Below the pieces are notes generated by a model. The model saw only the letters and a program-made list of their open reading frames with translations. It did no database searches and was not told the origin of the DNA. A DNA stretch of 61,082 bases from Microcaldota archaeon (GTDB taxonomy: Archaea; Micrarchaeota; Micrarchaeia; Micrarchaeales; Micrarchaeaceae): assembly GCA_021821445.1 (NCBI GenBank), contig JAKACK010000001.1, forward strand, positions 68,056-129,137, given 5' to 3'. Below, one piece after another: positions 1-8,655 of the stretch. Positions within the stretch are counted from its first letter, which is position 1. Every line of letters starts with the position of its first letter. A program made the position numbers and the translations under genes.

Positions 1-119
1 TGTTTTCCTGGAGAACTTGTTTCTATATTAACAACCCTGCAGGCTATACCATCTATAATTATATATCTGCCTACATGTATATCTTTCATAGTCATTTTCA
101 TTATATCTTCTTCTGCCAT
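1..119 (-). CDS. eif5A: Translation factor IF-5A (partial, N-terminus)
   Basis: The reverse strand reads MAEEDIMKMTMKDIHVGRY, followed by an IDGIACRVV segment and ETSSPGK at the window edge. This matches the N-terminal SH3-like domain of archaeal IF-5A, where a glycine-lysine loop carries the hypusinated lysine just beyond the visible part. The factor binds the ribosomal E site and relieves stalling at proline-rich sequences. Only about 39 codons are visible, because the gene runs off the left edge. The start is the ATG at 117-119. Divergently oriented to the site-2 protease gene, with about 290 AT-rich bases between them that must hold both promoters. The family call rests on the typical IDG-x-x-CRVV pattern. 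Confidence 0.85.
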   Translation of the reverse strand, partial: MAEEDIMKMTMKDIHVGRYIIIDGIACRVVNIETSSPGK

Positions 120-412
120 CAAAGCACCTAATGTTAATTATATCTTTATTTATCTTTAAGCCTTTAAATATTTTACTATCTTAAAGTCGATTTATATGTT
201 AAAATACAGTAGGTTATTATATACAAATTATAAATACCTTTCTTATTTTAGATATCTATGCTCATAAATATCATAAATCAAATTTGTTTGTTATTTTATA
301 TTATTTTACGAATAATCTATTAACATTTATAATATTTTGTAACGTATTAATTTATGTAAATGTATTACTATAAATTTTTATAGTAACCTATATTGATTTT
401 TGGTTGATAATC

Positions 413-2032
413 TTGGTAAATGCAAAGAAAAATAGTATAAAAAATAGAAGCTTAAAAAATAATAGATTAAGAAGCACTAAAAGTTTAGAGATAGTTAAAA
501 ATAAGAATAACAGATTTAATAAAAAAAACTATAATAACGAAAAAAGCAGTACAAAAAATAAAGATAAATCTTTCGGGATTAAACTTTTAATCTACCTTAT
601 TATATTCGCTTTAGGCATATTTATTATTTACAAATTATATTATGCTTCTTATTTAGGAGTGGTGTTGCAGTGGGGTTTAGCAATAGTTGTACTTTTAGTT
701 AGCGGAATTATTATACAAAAAGTAGATAACCTTGGAGGTAACTATGGCATATATCTACTCAAAACAACCCATGGATTAAATGGTATAAGAAAGATTGCTC
801 ATGCTGATGAAAATTTTTGGAAACTTTTCGCTGCTTGGGGTATGATTTTGGGATTTGGTGTATTCTCTTATCTGATACTTGGAAAAAGCATTAGTAAAAA
901 GATGTATGCATTTGGTTTTATTTCACTTATAGTAATTACATTTTTTGTTCTTCCATATATGACTTATGCCGCAACTTTTATAGATTTACCACAACTTCAA
1001 AATAGAGTTAGTTTTATAACCTCTATAAAAGTACCTGGACTATTTACTCTTTTAAATGATACAGCACATGAATCTCCTGTATTGATGATATTGAACATAG
1101 TAACCTTATCAACAGGTTTTGCAGGATACGTTTTAGGTGCAATATTTTATAATGCAGGTTCTATATTACTTTTAGTTGTTAAATCTATAGAAGTAACATC
1201 TGTAAAGCCCCTTTCACATGGTGTTCCAGGAGTTGCTCCTGTAATTCCAGGTATAGATTTACCATTAGTTGCTGGATTAATCGCACTTGCATTATTATTA
1301 GTATTTCACGAATTTTCACATGGAATATTGGCAGAGATATCAAAAATAAAACTAAAATCTATAGGATTGCTAATGCTTGGTATAATACCGATGGGTGCTT
1401 TTGTAGAGCCTGATGAAAAGGAGGTATCAAAACTTGATGATTTATCACAGAATAAGATATCAATTGCAGGGGTATCTGCAAATTTTGCATTAATGCTTAT
1501 ATTCTTTATACCTATGATATTAATGCTTCCTTATATAATGACCAGTGTTTATCACACTAATGTTGTTATAACAAGTACAATAAATGGATATCCGGCTTAT
1601 AAGGTAATTCCAAATGATACCTATCTTTATAGCTGGAATGGGCATAATGTATCTAATTTAAACCAATTAGAGGTATATGCAGATAAAACTAAACCGGGTG
1701 AACTTGTTAAACTAACTACAAGTAATGGTAACTATAGTTTTGTCGCAAAAGCTTACAATAAAACTAGTGCATTAATAGGAATTTATGTGTCTCAAGTAAC
1801 ACGTCCAATTACCAATACATTGGGTAAAAGCATAGCATTTTTCTTTTATACATTATTTGCATTATCATTTATGCTTAATTTCTTAATTGGGGCAGTTAAC
1901 TTACTTCCAATACCAGGATTTGATGGATGGAGAATTTATTCTACTTCAATAAAAAATAAGAGAATGATAAATTTCTTAATAATAATGATATTGATAGCAC
2001 TTTTATTGAATGTTCTTCCATGGTTTGGTTGA
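413..2032 (+). CDS. Site-2 protease (M50 intramembrane metalloprotease)
   Basis: A multi-pass membrane zinc protease that cleaves within transmembrane segments of regulatory or signal-peptide substrates. It shows HEFSH (first histidine about residue 299), a PDZ-like insert after it, and the second metal-binding motif NLLPIPGFDG near the C-terminus, the M50 equivalent of NxxPxxxLDG. The first 50 residues are very Lys/Asn rich and precede the first membrane helix. I chose the TTG at 413 because it stands 4 nt after TTGAT, matching the spacing seen before many starts here; a TTG at 404 is the alternative. There is no neighbour that names its substrate. It is one of several membrane proteases in this window, with the presenilin homologue, the Lon-like protein and the prepilin peptidase. 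Confidence 0.85.
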   Translation: MVNAKKNSIKNRSLKNNRLRSTKSLEIVKNKNNRFNKKNYNNEKSSTKNKDKSFGIKLLIYLIIFALGIFIIYKLYYASYLGVVLQWGLAIVVLLVSGIIIQKVDNLGGNYGIYLLKTTHGLNGIRKIAHADENFWKLFAAWGMILGFGVFSYLILGKSISKKMYAFGFISLIVITFFVLPYMTYAATFIDLPQLQNRVSFITSIKVPGLFTLLNDTAHESPVLMILNIVTLSTGFAGYVLGAIFYNAGSILLLVVKSIEVTSVKPLSHGVPGVAPVIPGIDLPLVAGLIALALLLVFHEFSHGILAEISKIKLKSIGLLMLGIIPMGAFVEPDEKEVSKLDDLSQNKISIAGVSANFALMLIFFIPMILMLPYIMTSVYHTNVVITSTINGYPAYKVIPNDTYLYSWNGHNVSNLNQLEVYADKTKPGELVKLTTSNGNYSFVAKAYNKTSALIGIYVSQVTRPITNTLGKSIAFFFYTLFALSFMLNFLIGAVNLLPIPGFDGWRIYSTSIKNKRMINFLIIMILIALLLNVLPWFG

Positions 2033-2054
2033 TTTTTTTAATTTACTTATTTTA

Positions 2055-2807
2055 TTATTCTGTTAAACCTTTTTTTAATAAATCTACGGTACCAAAATCC
2101 ATAGTTGAATCATACCCAACTATAAAAGCTTTCATAGAGTCTACATTTATATATTTAAACAGAGGAGATAGCAGCAATTCTTTTGGAATAACATTTACAT
2201 CTGTACCCCCTGAAAAATAACTCATCGCTGGAAGTACAAGAATCTTTTTGCCTTTGTAATCCCCATAAAGAAAACATTTTAATTTTTCTTTTGATCCTGC
2301 ATTATTATATATGCTTATGGCAGGATGCTCATGCCCCATTATGAGCATTTTAACATTTTTTAAATCCTTTTCGTCTGGAAGTTCTTCACCGTGAAGGAAT
2401 AGATATTTGCCTATAGCAACCTCTTGCCTGTAAACTTTTAGATTGAATGCGTCCTTATATTTTTCAACAAAATTATCATGATTTCCTTTAATTAAAATTA
2501 TAGATAGATTTTTTGATTTAAGAAATTTTATAAAATCAAGTAGCTCATTAAACTCTTCCACATCAACTTTTGAGAAATCATTTTTTATATCTCCATCAAC
2601 TATTATTTCTGATGCATCTACCTTTTCTAATGCTTTGTTTATGTATTTTTCTATTGTGATTAAATTTACTTTAGGTATTAAAATACCTTTTTCGGCCATC
2701 ACACCTTCATAGCCTAAGTGTATATCAGCAACGACTAATGCTTTCAGTGATTTCACATATGCTACAGGAATTCCGTCTATTAATATTATATCGTTATCCA
2801 AATTCAA
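2055..2807 (-). CDS. Archaeal calcineurin-like phosphoesterase of the Lhr-associated family
   Basis: A metallophosphoesterase of the SbcD/Mre11-related archaeal family. The metal-binding motifs appear in order: ADIHLGYEG (about residue 27), DGDIKNDF, IKGNHDN, LFLHGEE and MGHEHPA. The gene overlaps the stop of lhr by 4 nt (TTGA), so the two are translationally coupled. This pairing of a phosphoesterase with an Lhr-type helicase is conserved across archaea and suggests a joint nucleic-acid processing role, although the substrate is not established. The start is a TTG at 2807; another in-frame TTG two codons in is possible. Length 250 aa is normal for the family. Confidence 0.85.
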   Translation of the reverse strand: MNLDNDIILIDGIPVAYVKSLKALVVADIHLGYEGVMAEKGILIPKVNLITIEKYINKALEKVDASEIIVDGDIKNDFSKVDVEEFNELLDFIKFLKSKNLSIILIKGNHDNFVEKYKDAFNLKVYRQEVAIGKYLFLHGEELPDEKDLKNVKMLIMGHEHPAISIYNNAGSKEKLKCFLYGDYKGKKILVLPAMSYFSGGTDVNVIPKELLLSPLFKYINVDSMKAFIVGYDSTMDFGTVDLLKKGLTE

Positions 2808-5491
2808 ATTATCTTCCTCTCAATCAACCTATGCATTACAAGTTTATGCAGCTGTATAAGATAATCTTTCCTGTCTTTCATCATTACTATATCTGTATGC
2901 CCATAGGTTAACATGCTATGTGCAAATGGGGATGGAGATGGTGTATTTATGAATTTATACTTCAACTTTTTCTGCTTAATCTGTTTTAATAAATATTCAG
3001 TTCTGGGTAAATCCATCACATCATTTAAAATTTCACGATAGGTCTCTTTTATGATTGGAAAATTTGGATCTATCTCTTCAACTGCTTTTAATATCAAATT
3101 TGAACTTATCTGTTGTCTCAATACAGATATCTTATTCCCTTTATAATTTCTCAATATCATAAAGCTACGAGATGCTATTTGCCTGAATTTACGCTTCATG
3201 AGTTCAGTATTATTTATATTTGCTGATAAAAGCTGATAAGCATCCTCTTCAATTATATTGTCCATAAGTTTCTTTATCAGCTGTTGCGTTATCTTATGCC
3301 CTCCTATTAATAATACAAACCCATTGTCATTCACCATTGTTCCTATATCTTCATTCAGCATTTTTCCCAATACCATCGCTATTAATCTTGATAACGTATC
3401 GTTTATCCTTCTACCGTAAAGAGAATGGAATATGAGATAGTTTTCATCTTTCACCTCATCATTTGTGAACTCTATCAACATCAATTTATCATTAGGGACT
3501 ACCCCTGCAAAGAGTTCCTGCTCTGTAAAATACCCCATTATTGCGTATTTTGCGTACTCATTTATAGGTAATTTTGACAAATAGGTATTGACCTCTTTTG
3601 GGAGTAAGTCTCCAGATACTATCTTTTTTAACTTTGGTTTGCTGTATTTTAAATAAGGTTTTATTAATTTTGAAAAATTACGCCTAAATTCACCTATTTC
3701 AACCGCAAGTTCATAACTCAATGGCAATGTCTCTGAAAACCAAGGTGGAATTGTTGGTGTTTTTGATGATGCATCCGACACATAACAGCTCATCCCCTTT
3801 GAATATTCGAATTTATAAAGTTTACCTCCTAATGTGAAAATATCCCCTGGTTTTAATCTTACTAAAAATCCCTCTTCTAAACTTCCTATGATTGAATTTG
3901 TATCCTTGTTGTAAACAGATATTGATACAGAATCGGGTATAGTTCCAAGATTCAGCATGTATATAACTCTTATAAACATACCTCTTTTGCCAAATTTTTG
4001 TTTTTCTTCATCATACCATATTTTTCCGTATATGTGCCTGCTTTCAAGTCCAACGTAGTTACCCGCTAGGTAGTTCAAAAGGGACATAAAATCGTTTTTC
4101 TCAAGAGAATTGTATGGATATGCTTGCTTTATCAGATTATAAGCTTCATCAACATCCCATTCCTTCGTTATAGCCATACCAACTATATGCTGAGCGAGCA
4201 CATCAAGTGCGTTCATTGGAATAGAAAACGAATCTAAATGCCTTTTTAAAGCTGCATCAAGCATTATGCTGCATTCAACTAAATCGTCCCTATTCACAAC
4301 TATTATTTCACCTTTCGCTATCTCTCTGAATGAGTGACCACTTCTTCCTATACGCTGTATTGCACGAGTAACACTTTTAGGAGAACCTAATTGCACCACA
4401 TTATCTATATCTCCTATATCAACCCCAAGTTCTAAGCTTGTTGATGAAACAGCACATTTAAGATTTCCTTTCTTTAAATCTTCTTCTATCTTAAATCTAG
4501 AACCTCTAGATAATGAACTATGGTGAGCACCTACCTCTTCATCCGTGTAATTGAATCTTTTCTTTAAGTTGAATACAACACGTTCAGTACCACTTCTAGT
4601 ATTTGTAAAAATTAGAGTTGTTTTACTTTTCTTTATTATCTCATTTATATCTTTGTAAATTGCACTTTCTATCTGCTCACCTGTAGAATAAAGCATATCC
4701 TTTACAGGGCTTATCGATTTTACAGATAGCTTTTTACTCCAGGACGCATCAACTATATAACATGACCTAGGTTTGCCATTTTCATAACCAACCAAAAACT
4801 TTGCTGCCTCTTCCAATGGGTATAGGGTTGCACTTAAACCAACTCTATTTACATGTTTTCCTATTATATTATCCAATCTTTCTAAAGATAGTGAAAGGTG
4901 TACACCCCTTTTGTTGTTAGCTAATTCATGTATTTCATCGATCACGACGTATTCTAATGAATCTAAATTTTTTATAAAAGAGGTTGAATTTAGTAATATG
5001 GCGAGGCTTTCAGGTGTAGTTACCAAAATATTTGGAGGACTTGTGAGCTGTTTCCTCCTTTCCTTCGCTTCTGTATCCCCTGTCCTAACCCCAATACTCA
5101 CACTTTTTATATTGCCTTTCACTATGTCGATTCCTTTATCTTCCCTTATCATATTATATATTCCTTCAAGGGGCTTCTCTAAATTTCTCAATATATCATT
5201 GTTCAATGCTTTTAATGGAGATATATAAAGGCAGTAAATTTTATTGTCAAGTTTTCCATTAAGTGATTTATTGAAAAGTTCATTTAGTATTGATACAAAA
5301 GCAGACATTGTTTTTCCAGAACCTGTTGGTGCTGTTATGAGTATATTTTCTCTTTCTGATATCAGCTTAAAACTGAATTTTTGTGGCGGTGTTAACTCTG
5401 AAAAATTAGATGTGAACCATTTTCTGACATAACTGTTTAGTACACCTAAACTCTCTTCATCCTTAAATGGTTTGTTAATAATCTTTATCAT
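2804..5491 (-). CDS. lhr: Lhr-like superfamily 2 DNA helicase
   Basis: ATP-dependent 3'-5' helicase of the archaeal Lhr family, implicated in DNA repair and recombination. Motifs in order: Walker A APTGSGKT, motif II DEIHEL, motif III SATLYP, motif IV IFTNTRSGTERVVF, and motifs V/VI with SSTSLELGVDIGD and QRIGRSGH. A long C-terminal region carries the Lhr winged-helix and beta-sheet bundle. An open frame continues upstream to 5575, but those extra 28 codons are encoded by the right end of the adjacent transposable element, including its terminal hairpin. The genuine start is therefore probably the ATG at 5491, giving 895 aa. The element sits only about 25 nt upstream of that ATG, so the native promoter has probably been displaced. 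Confidence 0.88.
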   Translation of the reverse strand: MIKIINKPFKDEESLGVLNSYVRKWFTSNFSELTPPQKFSFKLISERENILITAPTGSGKTMSAFVSILNELFNKSLNGKLDNKIYCLYISPLKALNNDILRNLEKPLEGIYNMIREDKGIDIVKGNIKSVSIGVRTGDTEAKERRKQLTSPPNILVTTPESLAILLNSTSFIKNLDSLEYVVIDEIHELANNKRGVHLSLSLERLDNIIGKHVNRVGLSATLYPLEEAAKFLVGYENGKPRSCYIVDASWSKKLSVKSISPVKDMLYSTGEQIESAIYKDINEIIKKSKTTLIFTNTRSGTERVVFNLKKRFNYTDEEVGAHHSSLSRGSRFKIEEDLKKGNLKCAVSSTSLELGVDIGDIDNVVQLGSPKSVTRAIQRIGRSGHSFREIAKGEIIVVNRDDLVECSIMLDAALKRHLDSFSIPMNALDVLAQHIVGMAITKEWDVDEAYNLIKQAYPYNSLEKNDFMSLLNYLAGNYVGLESRHIYGKIWYDEEKQKFGKRGMFIRVIYMLNLGTIPDSVSISVYNKDTNSIIGSLEEGFLVRLKPGDIFTLGGKLYKFEYSKGMSCYVSDASSKTPTIPPWFSETLPLSYELAVEIGEFRRNFSKLIKPYLKYSKPKLKKIVSGDLLPKEVNTYLSKLPINEYAKYAIMGYFTEQELFAGVVPNDKLMLIEFTNDEVKDENYLIFHSLYGRRINDTLSRLIAMVLGKMLNEDIGTMVNDNGFVLLIGGHKITQQLIKKLMDNIIEEDAYQLLSANINNTELMKRKFRQIASRSFMILRNYKGNKISVLRQQISSNLILKAVEEIDPNFPIIKETYREILNDVMDLPRTEYLLKQIKQKKLKYKFINTPSPSPFAHSMLTYGHTDIVMMKDRKDYLIQLHKLVMHRLIERKII

Positions 5492-5516
5492 AGTATCATT
5501 TAGAATAAGTGGATAT

Positions 5517-5690
5517 GTGACATCCTCCCACCCATAAATGAGTGGGCTTTTAGAGTGGCTATAATTGGTTGTCATGATGCCACCCGTGTAGTTCCTGCTT
5601 CATTGGCAACTGCCTCCCTTGCGGAAGGTCTTACATCGTCTCCACCGGCTTGACTTCCCGAATGTCCTTCGGTAGTTTTGACAGATTTTC
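5517..5690 (-). ncRNA. Predicted reRNA (omega RNA) at the tnpB 3' end and right end
   Basis: TnpB nucleases use a guide RNA made from the 3' part of their own mRNA through the transposon right end, with the guide just beyond. Here the last roughly 110 nt of tnpB are unusually GC-rich and encode a low-complexity Gly/Ala/Arg tail. They contain CCGAAGGACATTCGG (a hairpin) and a TGAAGCAGGAA motif often seen in these RNAs, then the terminal hairpin CCCAC-loop-GTGGG. If the right end is at 5517, the guide would be the minus-strand bases from 5516 downwards, starting ATATCCACTTATTCT. The RNA and its 5' end are inferred, not demonstrated. Confidence 0.55.
5527..5546 (-). repeat. Right-end terminal hairpin of the TnpB element
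   Basis: The sequence CCCACCCATAAATGAGTGGG folds into a 5-bp stem (CCCAC/GTGGG), a C-A mismatch, then CA/TG closing a TAAA loop. It lies between the tnpB stop codon and the lhr start codon, where the right-end hairpin recognised by a Y1 transposase would be expected. Confidence 0.7.
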
Positions 5691-6816
5691 CGTCAAAATT
5701 TGAACTCTTTGAGTTCAAAGATCTATTTAATATATTAACACTTGCATTTATATCTCTATCCTTTTTCATACTGCACTTCTCGCAGATGAATGTTCTCTGC
5801 GATATTGATATATTTTGCACATTTCCACAATTGCTGCAAGTCATCGTGGTATATTTTGGATTCACTGCAACTACTGCGCAACCAGCACTTTCAGCCTTGT
5901 ATTGCAGAAGTTGTGTGAAGTTTCCCCAAGAACATTCTTCTATTGACCTTGCGAATCTATGGTTTTTTACCATATTTGGTATTTCAAGTTCCTCATATGC
6001 GATTAATGAGTATGAATTTACTAACTGATGCGAAATCTTGTGAAGTGTGTCCTGTCTTATCCTTGATATATATTCTGAATATCTTGCAAATCTTACTGCT
6101 GCCTTCTTTCTGTTTTGAGATCCTTTATCCTTTTTTGAAATATTCTGTTGAAGAACTCTTGCGTGGTTCCTCTGATGTTTTGTTATCTTGGCATTCTGTA
6201 TTATTGTATTATTTGAAAGTGCAACATACTGTTTTATTCCTAAATCAATACCTATTTTTGGTTTGCTGTTCGATATGAATGGTTTATTATCCTTTTCAAC
6301 TGAAATTGTGATATGCCATTCCTGCGACCTTGTTTTTTTAATGGTAAGTGTCTTGACCTTTCCCTCTATTTCTCTATGGTTTACAAAATTTATCCTTCCT
6401 ATCTTTGAAAGATTTACCTTTTTCTTTTCAATTTTGAAAGCATTTACTTGAGGATATGTTAAAGATGGCACGAATTTCTTATATCTTGGAAATCCAACTT
6501 TTACTTTATTTCCCTGCTTCTTTTCCTTGCATCTCCTGAAAAAGTGTTTGTAAGCATCTGATACTCTTTTTGAAACGTTCTGGAGAACCTGTGAATGCAA
6601 TTCTGCAAATTCTGGTTTTTCCTTCTTAATCTGCGTGAGCCATACATTCATTCTATATTCTGTTAGCGTCTTGCCTGTTTCCTTGTAGTATGTCTTTGAT
6701 TTCTCAAGGAGAAGGTTGTAGAGTTCCTTTGCGAAAAACATCTGCCTGTTTATTGTTTCCTTCTGTTCTTTTGAAGGATAAGCTCTGTATTTGTACGCAG
6801 TTTTCATGAAAACCAT
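5572..6816 (-). CDS. tnpB: TnpB RNA-guided endonuclease (IS200/IS605 OrfB)
   Basis: TnpB, the compact ancestor of Cas12. The N-terminal half is the helix-turn-helix/OrfB domain beginning KTAYKYRAYPSKEQ. The RuvC-like domain carries all three acidic residues: D in GIDLGIKQY, E in YEELEIPNM and D in KKDRDINASVNI. A complete zinc ribbon (TCSNCGN then FICEKC) lies between the last two. All key residues are intact, so it is probably active. The frame is open to 6867, but a TATA-like GTATATAAAT about 25 nt upstream of the ATG at 6816 argues for that start, giving a leaderless message; the ATG at 6807 is also possible. The stop overlaps the artefactual upstream extension of lhr. The C-terminal tail is rich in Gly, Ala and Arg, as expected where the gene doubles as guide-RNA scaffold. 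Confidence 0.9.
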   Translation of the reverse strand: MVFMKTAYKYRAYPSKEQKETINRQMFFAKELYNLLLEKSKTYYKETGKTLTEYRMNVWLTQIKKEKPEFAELHSQVLQNVSKRVSDAYKHFFRRCKEKKQGNKVKVGFPRYKKFVPSLTYPQVNAFKIEKKKVNLSKIGRINFVNHREIEGKVKTLTIKKTRSQEWHITISVEKDNKPFISNSKPKIGIDLGIKQYVALSNNTIIQNAKITKHQRNHARVLQQNISKKDKGSQNRKKAAVRFARYSEYISRIRQDTLHKISHQLVNSYSLIAYEELEIPNMVKNHRFARSIEECSWGNFTQLLQYKAESAGCAVVAVNPKYTTMTCSNCGNVQNISISQRTFICEKCSMKKDRDINASVNILNRSLNSKSSNFDGKSVKTTEGHSGSQAGGDDVRPSAREAVANEAGTTRVAS

Positions 6817-6865
6817 AACTATTATATAATTCAAATTTATATACTTTATGATGGACTTATATCCC

Positions 6866-6885
6866 AACTCTGAAGAGTGTGAGTT
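6866..6885 (-). repeat. Left-end hairpin of the TnpB element
   Basis: Bases 6866-6870 (AACTC) pair with 6881-6885 (GAGTT), or alternatively ACTCT-GA-AGAGT forms at 6867-6878. The position upstream of the tnpB promoter suits a left-end subterminal hairpin. The exact left boundary cannot be fixed without an empty site for comparison. Confidence 0.5.
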
Positions 6886-6935
6886 TTACGCCCACATTGA
6901 TAATTAAAATGTTAAAAAAATAATAATAAATCAAT

Positions 6936-7298
6936 TTACGCGTAAATTGATTTATATTCTGCTCCTGTATCGTCTTTTATATTGATACATTCACCTTCAC
7001 ATTCAATTAAGCACGCTTGACACAATATGCAGGCTTCTCCACTTACTGCAACGGATATTCCACCGCTTGTGCCATCATTGTCATCTGCAAAGTGCCTATG
7101 ACCATCTTCAACGTCCTTCCATTTTTTTACAACTTCCGGATCAGAAACTCCTTCCCACTTTTCATTCTCAGGTGCAGGATCTCCACTATTGACTTTATCC
7201 TTTTCCTTTCTATCCATTAATTCAAATACGCCCACTGGACATACATCTTTACAATGCTGACATCCTGTACATTTTGGTTTATCTACCCATACCTCCAT
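6936..7298 (-). CDS. Two-cluster 4Fe-4S ferredoxin with a long insert
   Basis: A 120-aa electron carrier with two ligand sets: C10, C13, C16 and C20 followed by proline (CTGCQHCKDVCP), and C90, C93, C96 and C100 (CILCQACLIEC). The second set lacks the usual proline and is followed by an extra C104. The clusters are separated by roughly 70 acidic, hydrophilic residues, much more than in ordinary 8-Fe ferredoxins and reminiscent of the long ferredoxins of Thermoplasmatales and Sulfolobales. It stands alone between the TnpB element and the ribosomal operon, so the redox partner is unknown. Confidence 0.8.
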   Translation of the reverse strand: MEVWVDKPKCTGCQHCKDVCPVGVFELMDRKEKDKVNSGDPAPENEKWEGVSDPEVVKKWKDVEDGHRHFADDNDGTSGGISVAVSGEACILCQACLIECEGECINIKDDTGAEYKSIYA

Positions 7299-7382
7299 TA
7301 AATCATCTTATATTATTATTTTTTGAGTAAGAAATAAAAATACTTAACTTACAAAAATTAACATAATTGTATGATTATGCAA

Positions 7383-8105
7383 TCAAGCATCTGATTTTAC
7401 ATCCTCAACTTGAGGGGAATTCATTTCAGACTTGTACTCTATATCTTTATAGCTCAAGTTCTTCATACGTATTGTGCTCTCCAATGCATCTTGAACTGCT
7501 AAAAGGGTATTGTGCTTTGATCTAGTTCTTCCTTTTGAGAAACTCCAGATATCCTGCACACCTGCTAATTCAAGCATTTTCTTCACTGGTTTGCTTGCAA
7601 CAATTCCAAGACCTCTTGGTGCTGGTTTTAATGTGACAACAACACTCCCACATTTTCCGCTAACATTGAAAGGAAGGCTGTGAGGAAGACCACAAGTACA
7701 CTGCCATGATCCACAACCCATAACAACAGGTATTATGTTCAATTTTGCATTTCTTATTGCATTATCTATAGCTTTTTTAACTTCTACATCCTTGGCTGCT
7801 CCGACTCCAACGTGTCCATTAGAATCTCCTACGATAACAGTTATTTTAAATTTCTGCTTTCTGTTATTTTTTGTCATTCTTTGAACACTTGAAATATCTA
7901 TTACCTCATTCTTAAGATTTGGAAGAAGTACATCAATTATTTCTATCTCTTCTATATGCTTTCCCATATTGAATATCTGTTCAATTGATGTTATTGTTTT
8001 ATCTTTGACCATCTTTCCTATTTTTGTCTTAGGCTCCCATGCCTCAACATCAACAAAATTATTCTCATTATTATTTTTTTTGTAGGATTTCTTAAACATG
8101 ATCAT
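7383..8105 (-). CDS. rpsE: Ribosomal protein uS5
   Basis: Small-subunit protein at the mRNA entry side, involved in decoding accuracy. The conserved archaeal core is clear: VGDSNGHVGVGAAKDVE, then the Cys-rich loop GCGSWQCTCG, and KPAPRGLGIVASKPV. It is the last gene of the minus-strand ribosomal run and overlaps the uL18 stop (ATGA). In most archaea uL30, uL15 and secY follow, but none of them follow here. Start ATG at 8105; an ATG two codons in is the alternative. Confidence 0.95.
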   Translation of the reverse strand: MIMFKKSYKKNNNENNFVDVEAWEPKTKIGKMVKDKTITSIEQIFNMGKHIEEIEIIDVLLPNLKNEVIDISSVQRMTKNNRKQKFKITVIVGDSNGHVGVGAAKDVEVKKAIDNAIRNAKLNIIPVVMGCGSWQCTCGLPHSLPFNVSGKCGSVVVTLKPAPRGLGIVASKPVKKMLELAGVQDIWSFSKGRTRSKHNTLLAVQDALESTIRMKNLSYKDIEYKSEMNSPQVEDVKSDA

Positions 8106-8647
8106 GCACCATTAATTTTAATTTTTACCTCATCAAAAAGCTTTGACATATTTGATATATCAAATTTTTTCTCTTTGTAACTGGTTAATGTTTCCTTAAA
8201 TTTTTTATCCTTTGCAGCCTCTTCTATATGCTTTCCAGAAATTCTATCCTTATCAAAATCTATATTTGAATTCAGTTTTAATCCGGAGTCCATACATCCC
8301 TTTGCTCCTGCGAAGATAACGTTGTTCTTTATAGGTTTATATAAACCTGTATCTAGTATTAGATTTGAATCAAATTTTTTCTCCTTTGCTTTCTTTGCAA
8401 GCAAAACACCTGTTAGATAAGCAGTAGGAATATTACTATGTGATACCCAACCCAATTTATCGAGATCCTTTGAATTCGCTGTGGTGATTATTTTATCACC
8501 TATTGGAGAGTATTCTGCAATCTCCATTATTATGTGCTTGTTTGTTTTCCTTATCACTAATCTTGGTATACCACTCTTAAGAAGTGCTAACCTTCTTTTG
8601 TAATTGGTAACTGATTTTTTTCTCCTTCTCTGTATCATATGTCTCAT
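8102..8647 (-). CDS. rplR: Ribosomal protein uL18
   Basis: 5S rRNA-binding protein of the central protuberance. The N-terminal RRRKKSVTNYKRRLALL and SGIPRLVIRKTNKHI segments are typical of archaeal uL18. The start is the ATG at 8647, 4 nt after ATGAT; an upstream ATG overlapping the eL19 stop at 8659 would add four residues. The gene lies in the conserved spc order between eL19 and uS5. Confidence 0.92.
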   Translation of the reverse strand: MRHMIQRRRKKSVTNYKRRLALLKSGIPRLVIRKTNKHIIMEIAEYSPIGDKIITTANSKDLDKLGWVSHSNIPTAYLTGVLLAKKAKEKKFDSNLILDTGLYKPIKNNVIFAGAKGCMDSGLKLNSNIDFDKDRISGKHIEEAAKDKKFKETLTSYKEKKFDISNMSKLFDEVKIKINGA

Positions 8648-8655
8648 AATAATCA

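Larger units (their letters stand above)
5517..6900 (-). mobile_element. TnpB-only IS200/IS605-type element
   Basis: One transposon unit consisting of a tnpB gene flanked by imperfect subterminal hairpins. The right end (relative to tnpB) holds a hairpin at 5527-5546 followed by GAGGATGTCAC, a familiar IS200/IS605 right-end arrangement. The left end holds a hairpin at 6866-6885. No tnpA (Y1 transposase) is present in or near it, so it is non-autonomous (IS1341-like) or domesticated. The outer boundaries are estimates from the hairpins: about 5517 on one side and 6890-6900 on the other. The stretch 5576-5690 is visibly more GC-rich than its surroundings, fitting both transfer and a structured guide RNA. 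Confidence 0.75.

Noticed and set aside
5492-5575. Lhr start at 5575
   Set aside because: The first 28 codons are encoded by the transposon right end including its hairpin, so the ATG at 5491 is more credible.
6817-6867. TnpB start at 6867
   Set aside because: The TATA-like box lies within this stretch, so the extra 17 codons cannot be in the usual transcript.
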